64,000 bases of DNA from Enterobacteriaceae endosymbiont of Donacia fulgens (lineage in GTDB: Bacteria > Pseudomonadota > Gammaproteobacteria > Enterobacterales > Enterobacteriaceae). Position 1 is the stretch's first letter. Each line of letters begins with the position of its first letter. The stretch is from the NCBI RefSeq assembly GCF_012567545.1, contig NZ_CP046182.1, positions 64,324-128,323 of the forward strand, read 5' to 3'. Positions 1 through 9,278 of the stretch are shown piece after piece. The notes beneath the pieces are model-generated. The model was not told the origin of the DNA, made no database searches, and saw only the letters and a program-made list of their open reading frames with translations. A program made the translations under genes and the position numbers.

Positions 1-110
1 TTATATATAAAAAAATAGTAAAATTATATATAAGATATATGATAAAAATTTTTAAAATAAAAAATATAATATATACATAACTACTAATTTAATATATTAT
101 ATATGTAAAT

Positions 111-181
111 GGCGCATTGGCAGAATGGTTATGCAGAGGATTGCAAATCCTTTTATTTCGGTTCAATTCCGGGATGCGCCT
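111..181 (+). tRNA. tRNA-Cys (anticodon GCA)
   Basis: The cloverleaf folds with acceptor arms GGCGCAT and ATGCGCC and a T discriminator. The anticodon loop reads TTGCAAA, giving GCA, and the T arm holds GGTTCAATTCC. The sequence closely resembles enteric tRNA-Cys. It stands directly before tRNA-Leu(UAA), the cysT-leuZ order of E. coli; the glyW gene that precedes them there is not seen in bases 1-110. CCA is not encoded. Confidence 0.95.
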
Positions 182-220
182 TTTAATTAATATATAAAAT
201 AAAATAACTTACTTTATTTT

Positions 221-307
221 GCCCAGATGGTGGAATTGGTAGACACAAGGGACTTAAAATCCCTCGGCATGTATATTGCTATGCGGGTTCAATTCCCGCT
301 CTGGGTA
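221..307 (+). tRNA. tRNA-Leu (anticodon UAA)
   Basis: This is a class II tRNA of 87 nt with a long variable arm. The acceptor arms are GCCCAGA and TCTGGGT, the anticodon stem is AGGGA/TCCCT, and the loop CTTAAAA gives anticodon TAA. The T arm is intact. It matches E. coli leuZ and lies 39 nt after tRNA-Cys, probably in the same transcript. In a genome this AT-rich the UAA reader should decode the dominant leucine codon TTA, so it is expected to be essential. Confidence 0.95.
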
Positions 308-318
308 TTAAAAATTTT

Positions 319-789
319 TTATAAAAAATATTTATATTTTTGTAAAATATTATTAAAATAAATAAAAAAAAAAGATTGTTTTTTAATTAAAAAATAATTA
401 TATAAATTTTGATCAATATGATTTAGTGAATATAATAGAAGAAAAATTATTAAACATCCTTTTAAAATACCAAAAAATAATCCTAATATCTTATTAAGAT
501 TATTTATATGATAAGAATAAATAATTTTTTTATTTAAAAATTTTTTAATCATATTTCCTGATATTATATTTAATATAAAATAGATAAATAATAAAAAAAT
601 TTTTTTAAAATAAAAATTAATTGTTGTAAAATTTTTTATAAAAAAAAAATAATTATAATATTTTCTAGATAAATAAAAAGATATAAACCAAATAAATATT
701 GTTAAAATTTCTTTTACAAATCCTCTAAAAAAACTAAATATTGTAGAAAATAATAATATTAATATAAATAAATAATCAATTATTAACAT
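319..789 (-). CDS. cvpA: CvpA family membrane protein
   Basis: A 156-residue, very hydrophobic protein with about four membrane segments. It carries the N-terminal CvpA-type pattern of a short hydrophobic helix followed by RGFVKE (around residues 23-28). CvpA was named for colicin V production and has been tied to envelope homeostasis; its molecular role is not settled. In E. coli it sits near truA and purF, and here truA is the next gene on the same strand, so context agrees. The C-terminal half is dominated by Phe, Tyr, Ile and Asn, as expected from base composition. It could be decaying, but the frame is open over the usual family length. Confidence 0.8.
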   Translation of the reverse strand: MLIIDYLFILILLFSTIFSFFRGFVKEILTIFIWFISFYLSRKYYNYFFFIKNFTTINFYFKKIFLLFIYFILNIISGNMIKKFLNKKIIYSYHINNLNKILGLFFGILKGCLIIFLLLYSLNHIDQNLYNYFLIKKQSFFFIYFNNILQKYKYFL

Positions 790-911
790 ATTTTTTATAT
801 ATTTCTTTATTTGTATTAAATTATTTAAAATTTAAAATAATTTAAAATAGTTAAAGATAAAATAAATTATACAATTTATTTAAGGCAAAATCTTTTTTTA
901 CTAAAATTTTA

Positions 912-1739
912 TTAAATTAATTTTTTAAAAAAAAATAAATTATGTTTTATATTTGGTATACCAAAATGTTTTGGATATTCTACTTCTGCTAAAAATAAAC
1001 CATTTGGTTTTACTGTAGCTGCAGCTTTAGTTCTATCTTTAATTTTAATTAGTTCTAATAACCAATCTTCATTTTTATTACCAATACCTATTTCTATTAA
1101 ACTTCCTACAATATTTCTAACCATATGATATAGGAAAGCATTTGCTTTTATATCTATTAAAATATAACGACCATATTTTTTAATATCACATTTTAAAATA
1201 TTTCTAAAAGAAGAACCATTTAATTTTTTACCAGATTGAAAAGAAGAAAAATTATGTTCTCCTAATAAATATTTTATTGAATTTTTTATTTTTTTAATAT
1301 CTAATTTGTAATTAGATAAAGTACTGAAATTATTAAATATTGCTGACCTATATTTATTATTATAGATAATATAAAAATATCTACGTGATAAAGCACTAAA
1401 TCTAGCATGAAATTTTTTTTTTACAGATACTATCCAATTTATAACTATATCTTTAGGTAAAAGACTATTTATACCTAAAATCCATGATTTTTTTTCTCTA
1501 AAACTATATGTTTCAAAATGGATAACTTGTCCTAAACTATGTACTCCTATATCAGTTCTCCCTGCACAAAAAATAATTACATTATGATTAGCTATTTTAG
1601 AAATAGCATTTTCTAAATGTTCTTGTATAGTTTTTTTTTTATAATATTTTTTTTGTTTTTGCCATCCATGATAATTAGTACCATTATATTCTACACCTAA
1701 TGCAAATTTATATTTTTTTTTAAATTTTAAATTTATCAT
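912..1739 (-). CDS. truA: tRNA pseudouridine(38-40) synthase TruA
   Basis: A 275-residue protein that converts uridines 38-40 in the anticodon arm of many tRNAs to pseudouridine. The catalytic motif is visible as AGRTDIGVHSLGQVIHF, with the Asp of RTD as the nucleophile (about residue 60). Further conserved blocks are the HARFSALSRRYFYII stretch and FLYHMVRNIVGSL near residue 205. Length is close to the E. coli enzyme (270). The protein starts MINLKFKKKYKFALGVEYNG, and the VEYNGTNYHGWQ block matches the family N terminus. It lies upstream of cvpA on the same strand with a 122-nt gap. Confidence 0.97.
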   Translation of the reverse strand: MINLKFKKKYKFALGVEYNGTNYHGWQKQKKYYKKKTIQEHLENAISKIANHNVIIFCAGRTDIGVHSLGQVIHFETYSFREKKSWILGINSLLPKDIVINWIVSVKKKFHARFSALSRRYFYIIYNNKYRSAIFNNFSTLSNYKLDIKKIKNSIKYLLGEHNFSSFQSGKKLNGSSFRNILKCDIKKYGRYILIDIKANAFLYHMVRNIVGSLIEIGIGNKNEDWLLELIKIKDRTKAAATVKPNGLFLAEVEYPKHFGIPNIKHNLFFFKKLI

Positions 1740-1880
1740 TTTATATTTATATATCTTTAATATATTTTAAAAATTGTATTTTACTAAAAATTAGTTACAT
1801 TTTATTAAAAATTCTATAAAATAATATTTTAAGAAATAAAATTTTAATAATTTGAATAAAATTTTAAAACATAATTATGC

Positions 1881-3110
1881 ATGAGTATAAATATAATGAA
1901 AATATATAAAAAAAATAATAAATTTATTAATAAAGTATTAAAATTAATTGCTACTATATTTATAGTATACTCAACGATTATATATGCAAATGAAAATATA
2001 TTTAATATTATATCTCAACCAAATATTAATGTTAAATCATATATTTTAATAGATTATAATACAGGTATTATTTTAACAGAAAAAAATGCAAATGATATTC
2101 AAAAACCTGCTAGTTTAGCAAAAATTATGACTAGTTATGTAATAGGAAAAGCATTATCTAAAAATAGAGTTAATCGAAATGATATGGTGATAGTAAGTAA
2201 AAATGCTTGGGCAGCTGGTAATAATGAATTTAATGGTTCATCGTTAATGTTTTTAAAAGTAGGAGATCATATTTCTGTAAAAAATTTAATTAAAGGAATT
2301 ATATTACAATCTGGAAATGATGCATGTGTTGCTATAGCAGAGCATATATCTGGTAATCAACATAATTTTGTTAGATTAATGAATTTTTATGCACAAAAAA
2401 TAGGATTAAAAAATACTTTTTTTAAAAATGTACATGGATTAGATGAAGATGGGCAATATACATCTGCAAAAGATATGGCTATTATGGGTAAATCTTTAAT
2501 TCATGATTTTCCTTATGAATATAATATATATAAAGAAAAAAAATTTACTTTTAATCATATTTCTCAAAAAAATCGTAACTTATTATTATGGGATAAAACA
2601 TTAAATGTAGATGGGATTAAAACAGGTCATACTGAAAATGCTGGTTATAATATAGTAGCTTCAGCAACAAAAAACAATATGAGATTAATTGTTGTTATTT
2701 TAGGAGATAAAACTGAACAATATCGTAAAAAAAATAGTAAAAAACTATTAAATTGGGGTTTTGAAACATTTCGTACCATTAATCCAATAAAAAAATATCA
2801 AAAAATATCTTCTATCCCAGTTTTATATGGTAAACATAGTTACGTAAGGATTGGAATTAAAAATAATGTTTTCTTAACAGTACTTAAAAATCAAGAAAAA
2901 AAAATAAAAATTTTGTATCATATAAAAAATAATAAAATATTTGCTCCAATTTATAGAAACCAAGTATTAGGTCATTTAACTTTTATGATTAATAATCATA
3001 TAGTTGGTCATTATCCATTAATTGCATTAGAAAATGTACCAAAAGGTAATATTTTTATTTGTCTATTAGATTATATAAGATTATTATTAAGTAAATGGAT
3101 TCATCAATAA
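1881..3110 (+). CDS. dacA: D-alanyl-D-alanine carboxypeptidase (PBP5/6 type)
   Basis: This periplasmic penicillin-binding protein trims the terminal D-Ala from peptidoglycan stem peptides. It is 409 residues long (E. coli DacA 403). An N-terminal signal segment lies around residues 20-36. The three active-site motifs are present: SLAK at 78-81 (nucleophile Ser78), SGN at 144-146 and KTG at 247-249. The last 20 residues form an amphipathic anchor like that of E. coli PBP5. The start could be Met1 or Met6 (position 1896). dacA-lipB-lipA keeps the enteric order. Its retention suggests the symbiont still makes and remodels a cell wall. Confidence 0.95.
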   Translation: MSINIMKIYKKNNKFINKVLKLIATIFIVYSTIIYANENIFNIISQPNINVKSYILIDYNTGIILTEKNANDIQKPASLAKIMTSYVIGKALSKNRVNRNDMVIVSKNAWAAGNNEFNGSSLMFLKVGDHISVKNLIKGIILQSGNDACVAIAEHISGNQHNFVRLMNFYAQKIGLKNTFFKNVHGLDEDGQYTSAKDMAIMGKSLIHDFPYEYNIYKEKKFTFNHISQKNRNLLLWDKTLNVDGIKTGHTENAGYNIVASATKNNMRLIVVILGDKTEQYRKKNSKKLLNWGFETFRTINPIKKYQKISSIPVLYGKHSYVRIGIKNNVFLTVLKNQEKKIKILYHIKNNKIFAPIYRNQVLGHLTFMINNHIVGHYPLIALENVPKGNIFICLLDYIRLLLSKWIHQ

Positions 3111-3140
3111 AATATAATAATATTATTTATATAAAAAATA

Positions 3141-3767
3141 ATGTATAAAAAAAATTTTATTATAAGAGATTTAGGTATAGAATCATGGTATATAACTTAT
3201 AAAAAAATGTATAAATTTAATTATATAAGATCTAATAATACATTAGATGAAATATGGTTAGTTGAACATTATCCTATTTTTACTCAAGGAAAATTATCTA
3301 AAATAAAAGATATATTATTTTATAATAATAAAATACCAATATTTAATACCGATCGAGGAGGGAAAATTACTTATCATGCCCCAGGACAACAAATTTTGTA
3401 TATTTTAATTAATTTAAAAAAAAGAAAAATAAAAATTAAATCATTAATTTTTATTTTAGAAAAAACAATCATTAATATATTATTATATTTAGGAATTAAA
3501 CCTGATTATTCTTTTAATAATATGCCTGGTGTATATGTTAATAATAAAAAAATTGCATCTATAGGGATAAAAATTTCAAAAGGATTTACTTCACATGGAA
3601 TATCATTTAATATTAACATGGATTTATTACCATTTAGTTATATTAATCCTTGTGGTTTATACAAATTAAAAATGACTCAAGTAAAAGATTTCATTCCATA
3701 TATAAAAATAATTACGATTAAAAAATTATTAATAAAAGAATTTTTATTCTTAATTAATAATATTTGA
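3141..3767 (+). CDS. lipB: Octanoyl-[ACP]:protein N-octanoyltransferase LipB
   Basis: LipB moves octanoate from acyl carrier protein to the lipoyl domains of 2-oxoacid dehydrogenases and the glycine cleavage system. The protein has 208 residues (E. coli 213). RGGKITYHAPGQ at 72-83 is the conserved substrate motif; the catalytic pair is visible as Lys137 (in KKIASIG) and Cys171 (in INPCGL). It lies 30 nt after dacA and 82 nt before lipA. Together with fab genes and acpP elsewhere in the window it makes a complete local route from fatty acid synthesis to lipoylation. Confidence 0.97.
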   Translation: MYKKNFIIRDLGIESWYITYKKMYKFNYIRSNNTLDEIWLVEHYPIFTQGKLSKIKDILFYNNKIPIFNTDRGGKITYHAPGQQILYILINLKKRKIKIKSLIFILEKTIINILLYLGIKPDYSFNNMPGVYVNNKKIASIGIKISKGFTSHGISFNINMDLLPFSYINPCGLYKLKMTQVKDFIPYIKIITIKKLLIKEFLFLINNI

Positions 3768-3849
3768 TATTAATTTAATTATTTTTTTTTTAAAATTTTT
3801 ATTTTATAATATTATCATATTTTTTTTAAAAATAAATAATTTATATAAT

Positions 3850-4719
3850 ATGAAACAAAAAATTTTAAAAAAACCTAATTGGATAAAAATTAAATTTTCA
3901 GTAAAAAATATTAATAAAATAAAACAAATTAAATCTACATTAAAAAATAATAAATTATATTCAGTTTGTGAAGAAGCATCTTGTCCTAATCTAATAGAAT
4001 GTTTTGGTAAAGGACAATTAACCTTTATGATTTTGGGTAATATATGCACAAGAAATTGTCCATATTGTGATGTAACACATGGTAGACCAAAAATAAAATA
4101 TGATAAAGAAGAAGCTTCTAATTTAGCTAAAATAATTTTTAAAATGAAATTAAAATATGTTGTTATTACTTCTGTAAATCGTGATGATTTACATGATGGA
4201 GGAGCAAATCAATTTATTAATTGTATAAAAAAAATAAGAGAAACAAATAATAATATAAAAATTGAAATACTAGTTCCTGATTTTAAAAACTGTATAGAAA
4301 AAGCTTTAAACATATTAAGTTATGAATTACCTGATGTTTTTAATCATAACATAGAAACAGTAGAACGTTTGTATTATAAAATACGTCCTTCAGGAAAATA
4401 TCAAAAATCATTAATATTATTAAAAAAATTTAAAAGCTTATTTCCTCATATTCCAACCAAATCAGGATTAATGGTTGGGTTAGGAGAAACAAAAAAAGAA
4501 TTATTTAATACTATAAAAGATTTAAAATATAATAAAGTTGATATCCTAACCATAGGACAATATTTACAACCTAGTAAAAATCATATACCTGTCAATAAAT
4601 ATTTTAGTTTAAATGAATTTTCTCAAATTAAAAAAGAAGCAAAAAAACTTGGTTTTAAAAAAGTAATATGTGGTCCCTTTATACGTTCTTCATATAATGC
4701 TGAAAAATTTTTCTTTTAG
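3850..4719 (+). CDS. lipA: Lipoyl synthase (radical SAM)
   Basis: LipA inserts two sulphurs into protein-bound octanoate using two iron-sulphur clusters. Both cysteine triads are present: the auxiliary cluster set C40, C45, C51 and the radical SAM set C66, C70, C73 (CTRNCPYC). The C-terminal RSSY motif that holds the auxiliary cluster is at 279-282. At 289 residues the protein is shorter than E. coli LipA (321): about 32 N-terminal residues before the KKPNWIKIK block are absent, and the tail is clipped. Nothing essential is lost. It converges on cspE across a 190-nt gap. Confidence 0.97.
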   Translation: MKQKILKKPNWIKIKFSVKNINKIKQIKSTLKNNKLYSVCEEASCPNLIECFGKGQLTFMILGNICTRNCPYCDVTHGRPKIKYDKEEASNLAKIIFKMKLKYVVITSVNRDDLHDGGANQFINCIKKIRETNNNIKIEILVPDFKNCIEKALNILSYELPDVFNHNIETVERLYYKIRPSGKYQKSLILLKKFKSLFPHIPTKSGLMVGLGETKKELFNTIKDLKYNKVDILTIGQYLQPSKNHIPVNKYFSLNEFSQIKKEAKKLGFKKVICGPFIRSSYNAEKFFF

Positions 4720-4743
4720 AATTATTTTTAATAAAATATAAGA

Positions 4744-4874
4744 TGCCTCTGATAAAATTTAAAAATTTTATTTTTAATTATTTATAATTAATAAAATAAA
4801 AAAATTTTTATTTATTAATTAAAATAAATAAATATTTTAAATAATTTTAATAAAAAATAAATTTTTCAGAGGCA
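4744..4874. repeat. Inverted repeat between lipA and cspE
   Basis: The 9-base arms TGCCTCTGA (4744-4752) and TCAGAGGCA (4866-4874) are perfect inverted copies separated by about 113 nt of almost pure A+T. They are the most GC-rich part of this gap, which lies between two convergent genes. A role as a bidirectional transcript end or 3' stabilising stem is possible but the loop is long; a deletion scar is an alternative. Confidence 0.5.
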
Positions 4875-4909
4875 ATTTTATTAAACCTTTTCTTACTGAC
4901 TAAAGAAAT

Positions 4910-5119
4910 TTAAAGAGCAACAACATTAGCAGCAGAAGGTCCTTTGGCTCCGTTAGTAATTTCAAATTCTACTCTTTGGCCTTCGGTTAATGTTTTAAAA
5001 CCACTACTTTGAATTGCAGAAAAATGTACAAAAACATCTTTACTACCATCTTCAGGAGTAATGAAACCAAAACCTTTAGATTCATTAAACCACTTAACGT
5101 TACCTTTAATCTTGGACAT
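4910..5119 (-). CDS. cspE: Cold-shock-family RNA chaperone CspE
   Basis: A 69-residue single cold-shock domain that binds single-stranded RNA and melts weak structure. RNP1 (KGFGFI) and RNP2 (VFVHF) are intact. The sequence is almost identical to E. coli CspE as I remember it, including [16 protein letters not shown], which separates it from CspC. The start is the ATG at 5119: an upstream TTG could add one residue, but the ATG matches the family and is preceded by AAAGGT. Codon composition is visibly richer in G+C than its neighbours, a mark of strong selection. It is close to lipA, as in E. coli. Confidence 0.97.
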   Translation of the reverse strand: MSKIKGNVKWFNESKGFGFITPEDGSKDVFVHFSAIQSSGFKTLTEGQRVEFEITNGAKGPSAANVVAL

Positions 5120-5144
5120 CAATTATTACCTTTACATAAAAATA

Positions 5145-5211
5145 GACACCAAATTTGTGTCATTTAAAAGTACATCAATTAATAATACATTTGTCTAGTG
5201 AAACAAATCAA
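5145..5211 (-). promoter_or_regulatory. Possible cspE promoter and leader hairpin
   Basis: Reading the minus strand, TTGATT (5206-5211) and TATTAT (5182-5187) form a sigma-70-like pair with an 18-nt spacer about 60-90 nt upstream of the cspE ATG. A short stem GACAC/GTGTC (5145-5161) follows in the predicted leader, upstream of the AAAGGT ribosome binding site. In such AT-rich DNA, promoter-like matches arise easily, so this is tentative. Confidence 0.3.
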
Positions 5212-5323
5212 AAAAGTGATAAATATCGAATTTTTGAAATATTTTTAAAAAAAAATATTTATTTTTTTTTTAATTATATTAAATTTATTGATATAATGTG
5301 GATTATTTTAGGATTAAATTTTT

Positions 5324-6088
5324 ATGTATTTATTATCAGGTAAAAAAATATTAATTACTGGTATTTTAAATAAATACTCTATTGCATATGGAATAGCTTG
5401 TGCTATGTATAAACATAAAGCAAATTTAATATTTACATATCAAAATAAAAAAAATAAAGAAAAAATAAAAAAATTAGTAAAAAAAATGACAAAAAATCCA
5501 ATTATAAAATGTGATGTATCTAAAGATACGGATATTAAATATTTGTTTTTTAAAATATCAAAAATATGGAATAAATTTGATGGTTTCGTACATTCTATTG
5601 CATTTACACCTAATAATAGTTTAAAAGAAGATTTTATTAAAAATACATCTCGTTTAACATTTCAAATTTCACATGATATTAGTTCTTATAGTTTATTAGG
5701 TATGGTAAAAGAATGTATAAATATATTAAATAAAAAATCTTCAATTATTGTATTAACTTATTTAGGTTCAAGAATAGTTATTCATAACTATAATGTTATG
5801 GGATTAGCAAAAGCTTCATTAGAAGCTAACATTCGTTATATAGCATCTAATATTGGTGATAAAAATATTAGAATTAATGGTATTTCACCAGCACCAATAA
5901 AAACTAGTGCATCTTCAAAAATAAAAAATATTAATAATTTTATAAAATTATATCAAAAAAATAGTCCTTTATCAGAAAAAATTACTATAAAACACATAGG
6001 TAATGTTGCTACTTTTTTAGCTTCTGATTTATCTTTAGGTATTACTGGAGAAATAATAAATTTAGATTCTGGATTTAATATAAAATAA
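5324..6088 (+). CDS. fabI: Enoyl-[ACP] reductase (NADH) FabI
   Basis: FabI performs the last reduction of each fatty acid elongation cycle. The 254-residue protein has the short-chain reductase fold with the FabI-type nucleotide motif (GILNKYSIAYGIA). Tyr146, Tyr156 and Lys163 fall at the same numbers as in E. coli FabI (LTYLG and NYNVMGLAKASLEAN). It ends eight residues earlier than the E. coli enzyme, losing only the tail. It stands alone between cspE and pntA and should work with the fabD-fabG-acpP-fabF cluster at 13.4-16.8 kb. Confidence 0.96.
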   Translation: MYLLSGKKILITGILNKYSIAYGIACAMYKHKANLIFTYQNKKNKEKIKKLVKKMTKNPIIKCDVSKDTDIKYLFFKISKIWNKFDGFVHSIAFTPNNSLKEDFIKNTSRLTFQISHDISSYSLLGMVKECINILNKKSSIIVLTYLGSRIVIHNYNVMGLAKASLEANIRYIASNIGDKNIRINGISPAPIKTSASSKIKNINNFIKLYQKNSPLSEKITIKHIGNVATFLASDLSLGITGEIINLDSGFNIK

Positions 6089-6197
6089 ATATTTGAAAAA
6101 TAAATTAATAAATGATAATTTTTAAGTTTGAATAAATATTTTTTTATTTTATATATTTTTATAATATAAATAAATTTTTTATACTTAAGGAATAAAT

Positions 6198-7745
6198 ATG
6201 ATAATTGGGATACCTAAAGAAAAATATTTTAAAGAAACAAGAATAGCAATGACTCCTTTAAATATTAAAAAATTAATAAAATTAAAATTTAAAGTATATG
6301 TCGAAAAAGGAGCTGGGATTCTTTCTTATTTTCAAGATCAAGATTTTATAAATGCAGGAGCAAAAATAGTAGAAAATAAAAAAATTTGGGAATCAAATAT
6401 AATAATCAAAATTCATCCTCTTGATACAGAGGAAACTAAATTAATAAAAAATAATAGTATATTAATTAGTTTTATTTGGCCAAATAAAAATAGTATTTTA
6501 TTAAATATTTTAGCAAAAAAAAATATAACTACTATTGCAATGGATACAGTTCCAAGAATATCTAGAGCACAATCTTTAGATGCTTTAAGTTCAATGAATA
6601 ATTTATCTGGTTATAGAAGTATTATAGAATCTATAAATTTATTACAAAGAACACCAAATGGACAAATAACAGCTGCAGGTAAAATATTACCAGCTAAAAT
6701 AATGGTTATTGGAGCAGGAGTAGCTGGATTATCAGCTATTGGTACTGCTAAAAGTTTAGGAGCAGAAGTAATTGCTTTTGATAAAAGAAAAGAAGTAAAA
6801 GAACAAATTCATAGTATGGGTGCTAAATTTTTAGAATTAAAAGATCAACAAGAAGATGATGATAATGAATATAAAACTCTTTCATCAAAAAAGAAATTAC
6901 AACTAGAAAAAGATTATTTTAATAATATTGTAAAAACAACAGATATTATTATTACAACAGCAGTAATTTTAAATAAAAAAGCACCTATTTTAATTACTAA
7001 AGATATAGTTAAATTAATGAAACCAGGTAGTATCATTTTTGATCTTGCAATTGAAAATGGTGGTAATTGTGAATTAACAGAAATAAATAAAATAATTACT
7101 ACAAATAATAATATAAAAATATTAGGATTTACTAATTTACCTAGTAAATTAGCACCACAAGCTTCACAATTATATAGTACTAATATTATTAATTTAATAA
7201 ATTTATTATCTAAAAATAATTTAGGTAAAATTTTTATTAATTTAGAAGATGAAATTATAAGAAATATGACTATTATTTATAATAGTAAAATTATTTGGCC
7301 TGCACCAAAAATTATTTTAAAAAAAACAAAAAAAGATATAGAAGATAAAAATAATTTTGAAAAAAAAAAGAATATTGCAAATATAAAAAAAAATACATGT
7401 TTTTTTAAAAGTAATTATTTTTTATATACTATAGGATTATTTTGTATCTATTATATAACAAATTTTATTCCTTATAAAATAATACCTCATTTTATAATTT
7501 TTTTGTTATCTTGTATAATAGGATATTATGTAGTATGGAATGTAGATCATACATTACATACCCCATTAATGTCTGTTACAAATGCAATTTCTGGTATTAT
7601 TATTATTGGTTCTATATTACAAATAAATAGTAATTATTTTACTATAATTATATTAGCATTTTTAGGAACTTTATTATCTAGTATTAATATTTTTGGAGGA
7701 TTAACTATTACTCAACGTATGTTAAAAATGTTCCGTAAAAATTAA
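6198..7745 (+). CDS. pntA: NAD(P) transhydrogenase subunit alpha
   Basis: With PntB this inner-membrane enzyme uses the proton gradient to drive hydride transfer from NADH to NADP+. It has 515 residues (E. coli 510). The soluble NAD-binding domain I includes RISRAQSLDALSSM (about 121-133) and the dinucleotide motif GAGVAGLSAIG (about 172-182). A Lys/Asn-rich linker (about 375-400) replaces the E. coli linker, then membrane helices of domain II end in TQRMLKMFRKN, identical to the E. coli C terminus. The ribosome binding site is AAGGAA. pntB follows after 13 nt. Confidence 0.97.
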   Translation: MIIGIPKEKYFKETRIAMTPLNIKKLIKLKFKVYVEKGAGILSYFQDQDFINAGAKIVENKKIWESNIIIKIHPLDTEETKLIKNNSILISFIWPNKNSILLNILAKKNITTIAMDTVPRISRAQSLDALSSMNNLSGYRSIIESINLLQRTPNGQITAAGKILPAKIMVIGAGVAGLSAIGTAKSLGAEVIAFDKRKEVKEQIHSMGAKFLELKDQQEDDDNEYKTLSSKKKLQLEKDYFNNIVKTTDIIITTAVILNKKAPILITKDIVKLMKPGSIIFDLAIENGGNCELTEINKIITTNNNIKILGFTNLPSKLAPQASQLYSTNIINLINLLSKNNLGKIFINLEDEIIRNMTIIYNSKIIWPAPKIILKKTKKDIEDKNNFEKKKNIANIKKNTCFFKSNYFLYTIGLFCIYYITNFIPYKIIPHFIIFLLSCIIGYYVVWNVDHTLHTPLMSVTNAISGIIIIGSILQINSNYFTIIILAFLGTLLSSINIFGGLTITQRMLKMFRKN

Positions 7746-7758
7746 GGAGAATCTATAG

Positions 7759-9165
7759 ATGTTTTTTGATAGGTCATTAATATTTATATATACTATATCA
7801 GCAATATTATTTATATTAAGTATTGCAAGTCTTTCAAAAAAAGAAACCTCTCAAAGAGGTAATTTACTTGCTATTTATGGAATGCTTATTGCTATTATAA
7901 TAACTATATTAAAATCCCCGATTAATAATATTGGTTATGTCTTTGGGGCAATTTTTTTTGGCGCAATTATAGGAATTAGTATTTCTAAAAAAATTGATAT
8001 GACTAAAATGCCTCAATTAATTGCAATATTACATAGTTTTGTTGGATTAACTGCTATTCTTGTTGGATTTAATAATTATTTATCATTAATTTATAATAAA
8101 ATTATATTTTATGAAACTACTAATATTCAATTAGTAGAAATATTTATTAGTATTTTTATTGGATCAATAACTCTGATCGGATCTATTATTGCTTTTAATA
8201 AATTATCTGGATTTATTAAATCAGAAACTTTAAATATTAAACATAAAAATAAAATACATATTTTAACTTTATTTGTATCATTTGTATTTATGATAATTTT
8301 CTTAAAAACACATAATATAAAATTACAAATTATAATTTTAGGATTAATATTTTTAATTTCACTAATATTTGGTTTTCATTTAATAATGAGTATTGGTGGG
8401 GCAGATATGCCTGTAGTAATTTCAATGTTAAATTCTTATTCAGGATGGGCAGCTGCATCTTCTGGATTTATGTTAACTAATGATTTATTAATTATAACTG
8501 GGGCATTAGTCGGATCTTCTGGAGCTATACTTTCATATTTAATGTGTAAAGGTATGAATAGATCATTTATTAATGTACTTATTGGAGGAAATAATAAATT
8601 TTTTAATAAAAAAAAATCTCTTTTAAAAAATAAAGAAATTCAACATTATAAAAAAATATCTATTGAAAATACAGTAGAAATATTAAAAAATTCTAATAAT
8701 ATTATTATTGTCCCCGGATATGGGTTAGCTGTATCTCAAGCACAATATCCTCTTTCTGAAATAGTTAAAAAATTACTTTCATTAAATATTAATGTAAGAT
8801 TTGCTATTCATCCTGTAGCAGGTCGTTTACCAGGACACATGAATGTTTTATTAGCAGAAGCTCATATACCATATAATATAGTTTTAGAAATGGATGAAAT
8901 TAATAAAGATTTTATTAATACAGATACTGTACTAGTAATAGGTGCTAATGATACAGTTAATCCATCAGCACAAGAGGATATTAATAGTCCAATATCAGGG
9001 ATGCCTGTTTTAGAAGTATGGAAAGCAAATAATATTATTATTCTTAAAAGAAGTATGAATCAAGGATATTCAGGGGTTAGTAATCCTTTATTCTACAGAG
9101 AAAATAGTTATATGTTATTTGGTGATGCTAAAGATTTAATAAATAAAATTCTAAAAATAATTTAA
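7759..9165 (+). CDS. pntB: NAD(P) transhydrogenase subunit beta
   Basis: PntB supplies the remaining membrane helices and the NADP(H)-binding domain III. It has 468 residues (E. coli 462). About eight hydrophobic helices occupy residues 1-260, including the conserved [19 protein letters not shown] block. Domain III (about 290-468) has the [12 protein letters not shown] nucleotide motif, [18 protein letters not shown] and the [11 protein letters not shown] block. It starts behind a strong AAGGAG site. Retention of pntAB suggests the cell needs an NADPH source for biosynthesis. The transcript probably ends at the hairpin at 9170-9216. Confidence 0.97.
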   Translation: MFFDRSLIFIYTISAILFILSIASLSKKETSQRGNLLAIYGMLIAIIITILKSPINNIGYVFGAIFFGAIIGISISKKIDMTKMPQLIAILHSFVGLTAILVGFNNYLSLIYNKIIFYETTNIQLVEIFISIFIGSITLIGSIIAFNKLSGFIKSETLNIKHKNKIHILTLFVSFVFMIIFLKTHNIKLQIIILGLIFLISLIFGFHLIMSIGGADMPVVISMLNSYSGWAAASSGFMLTNDLLIITGALVGSSGAILSYLMCKGMNRSFINVLIGGNNKFFNKKKSLLKNKEIQHYKKISIENTVEILKNSNNIIIVPGYGLAVSQAQYPLSEIVKKLLSLNINVRFAIHPVAGRLPGHMNVLLAEAHIPYNIVLEMDEINKDFINTDTVLVIGANDTVNPSAQEDINSPISGMPVLEVWKANNIIILKRSMNQGYSGVSNPLFYRENSYMLFGDAKDLINKILKII

Positions 9166-9169
9166 TAGA

Positions 9170-9216
9170 AAAGTTTACTCACTGTATATAAATAAAAAAA
9201 TACTAGAGTAAACTTT
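9170..9216. terminator. Hairpin terminator between pntB and rne
   Basis: Perfect 11-base inverted arms, AAAGTTTACTC (9170-9180) and GAGTAAACTTT (9206-9216), flank a 25-nt loop that can pair further (GTAT/ATAC). The element sits 5 nt after the pntB stop and 63 nt beyond the rne stop, so it could end both convergent transcripts. No long T tract follows on either side, so stabilisation of 3' ends is an alternative. Confidence 0.55.
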
Positions 9217-9278
9217 ACTTATGTTAAAATAATTTAATAAAAATTTTTAAAATTAAATTTTTTATAAGATAAAAAAAA

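Noticed and set aside
3804..4049. 81-residue open frame on the minus strand opposite lipA
   Set aside because: It lies fully within or beside the well-supported lipA gene, has no family resemblance and is a by-product of AT-rich codons.
5155..5343. 62-residue open frame between cspE and fabI
   Set aside because: No recognisable motif and it overlaps the fabI start and the cspE promoter region; treated as spacer.
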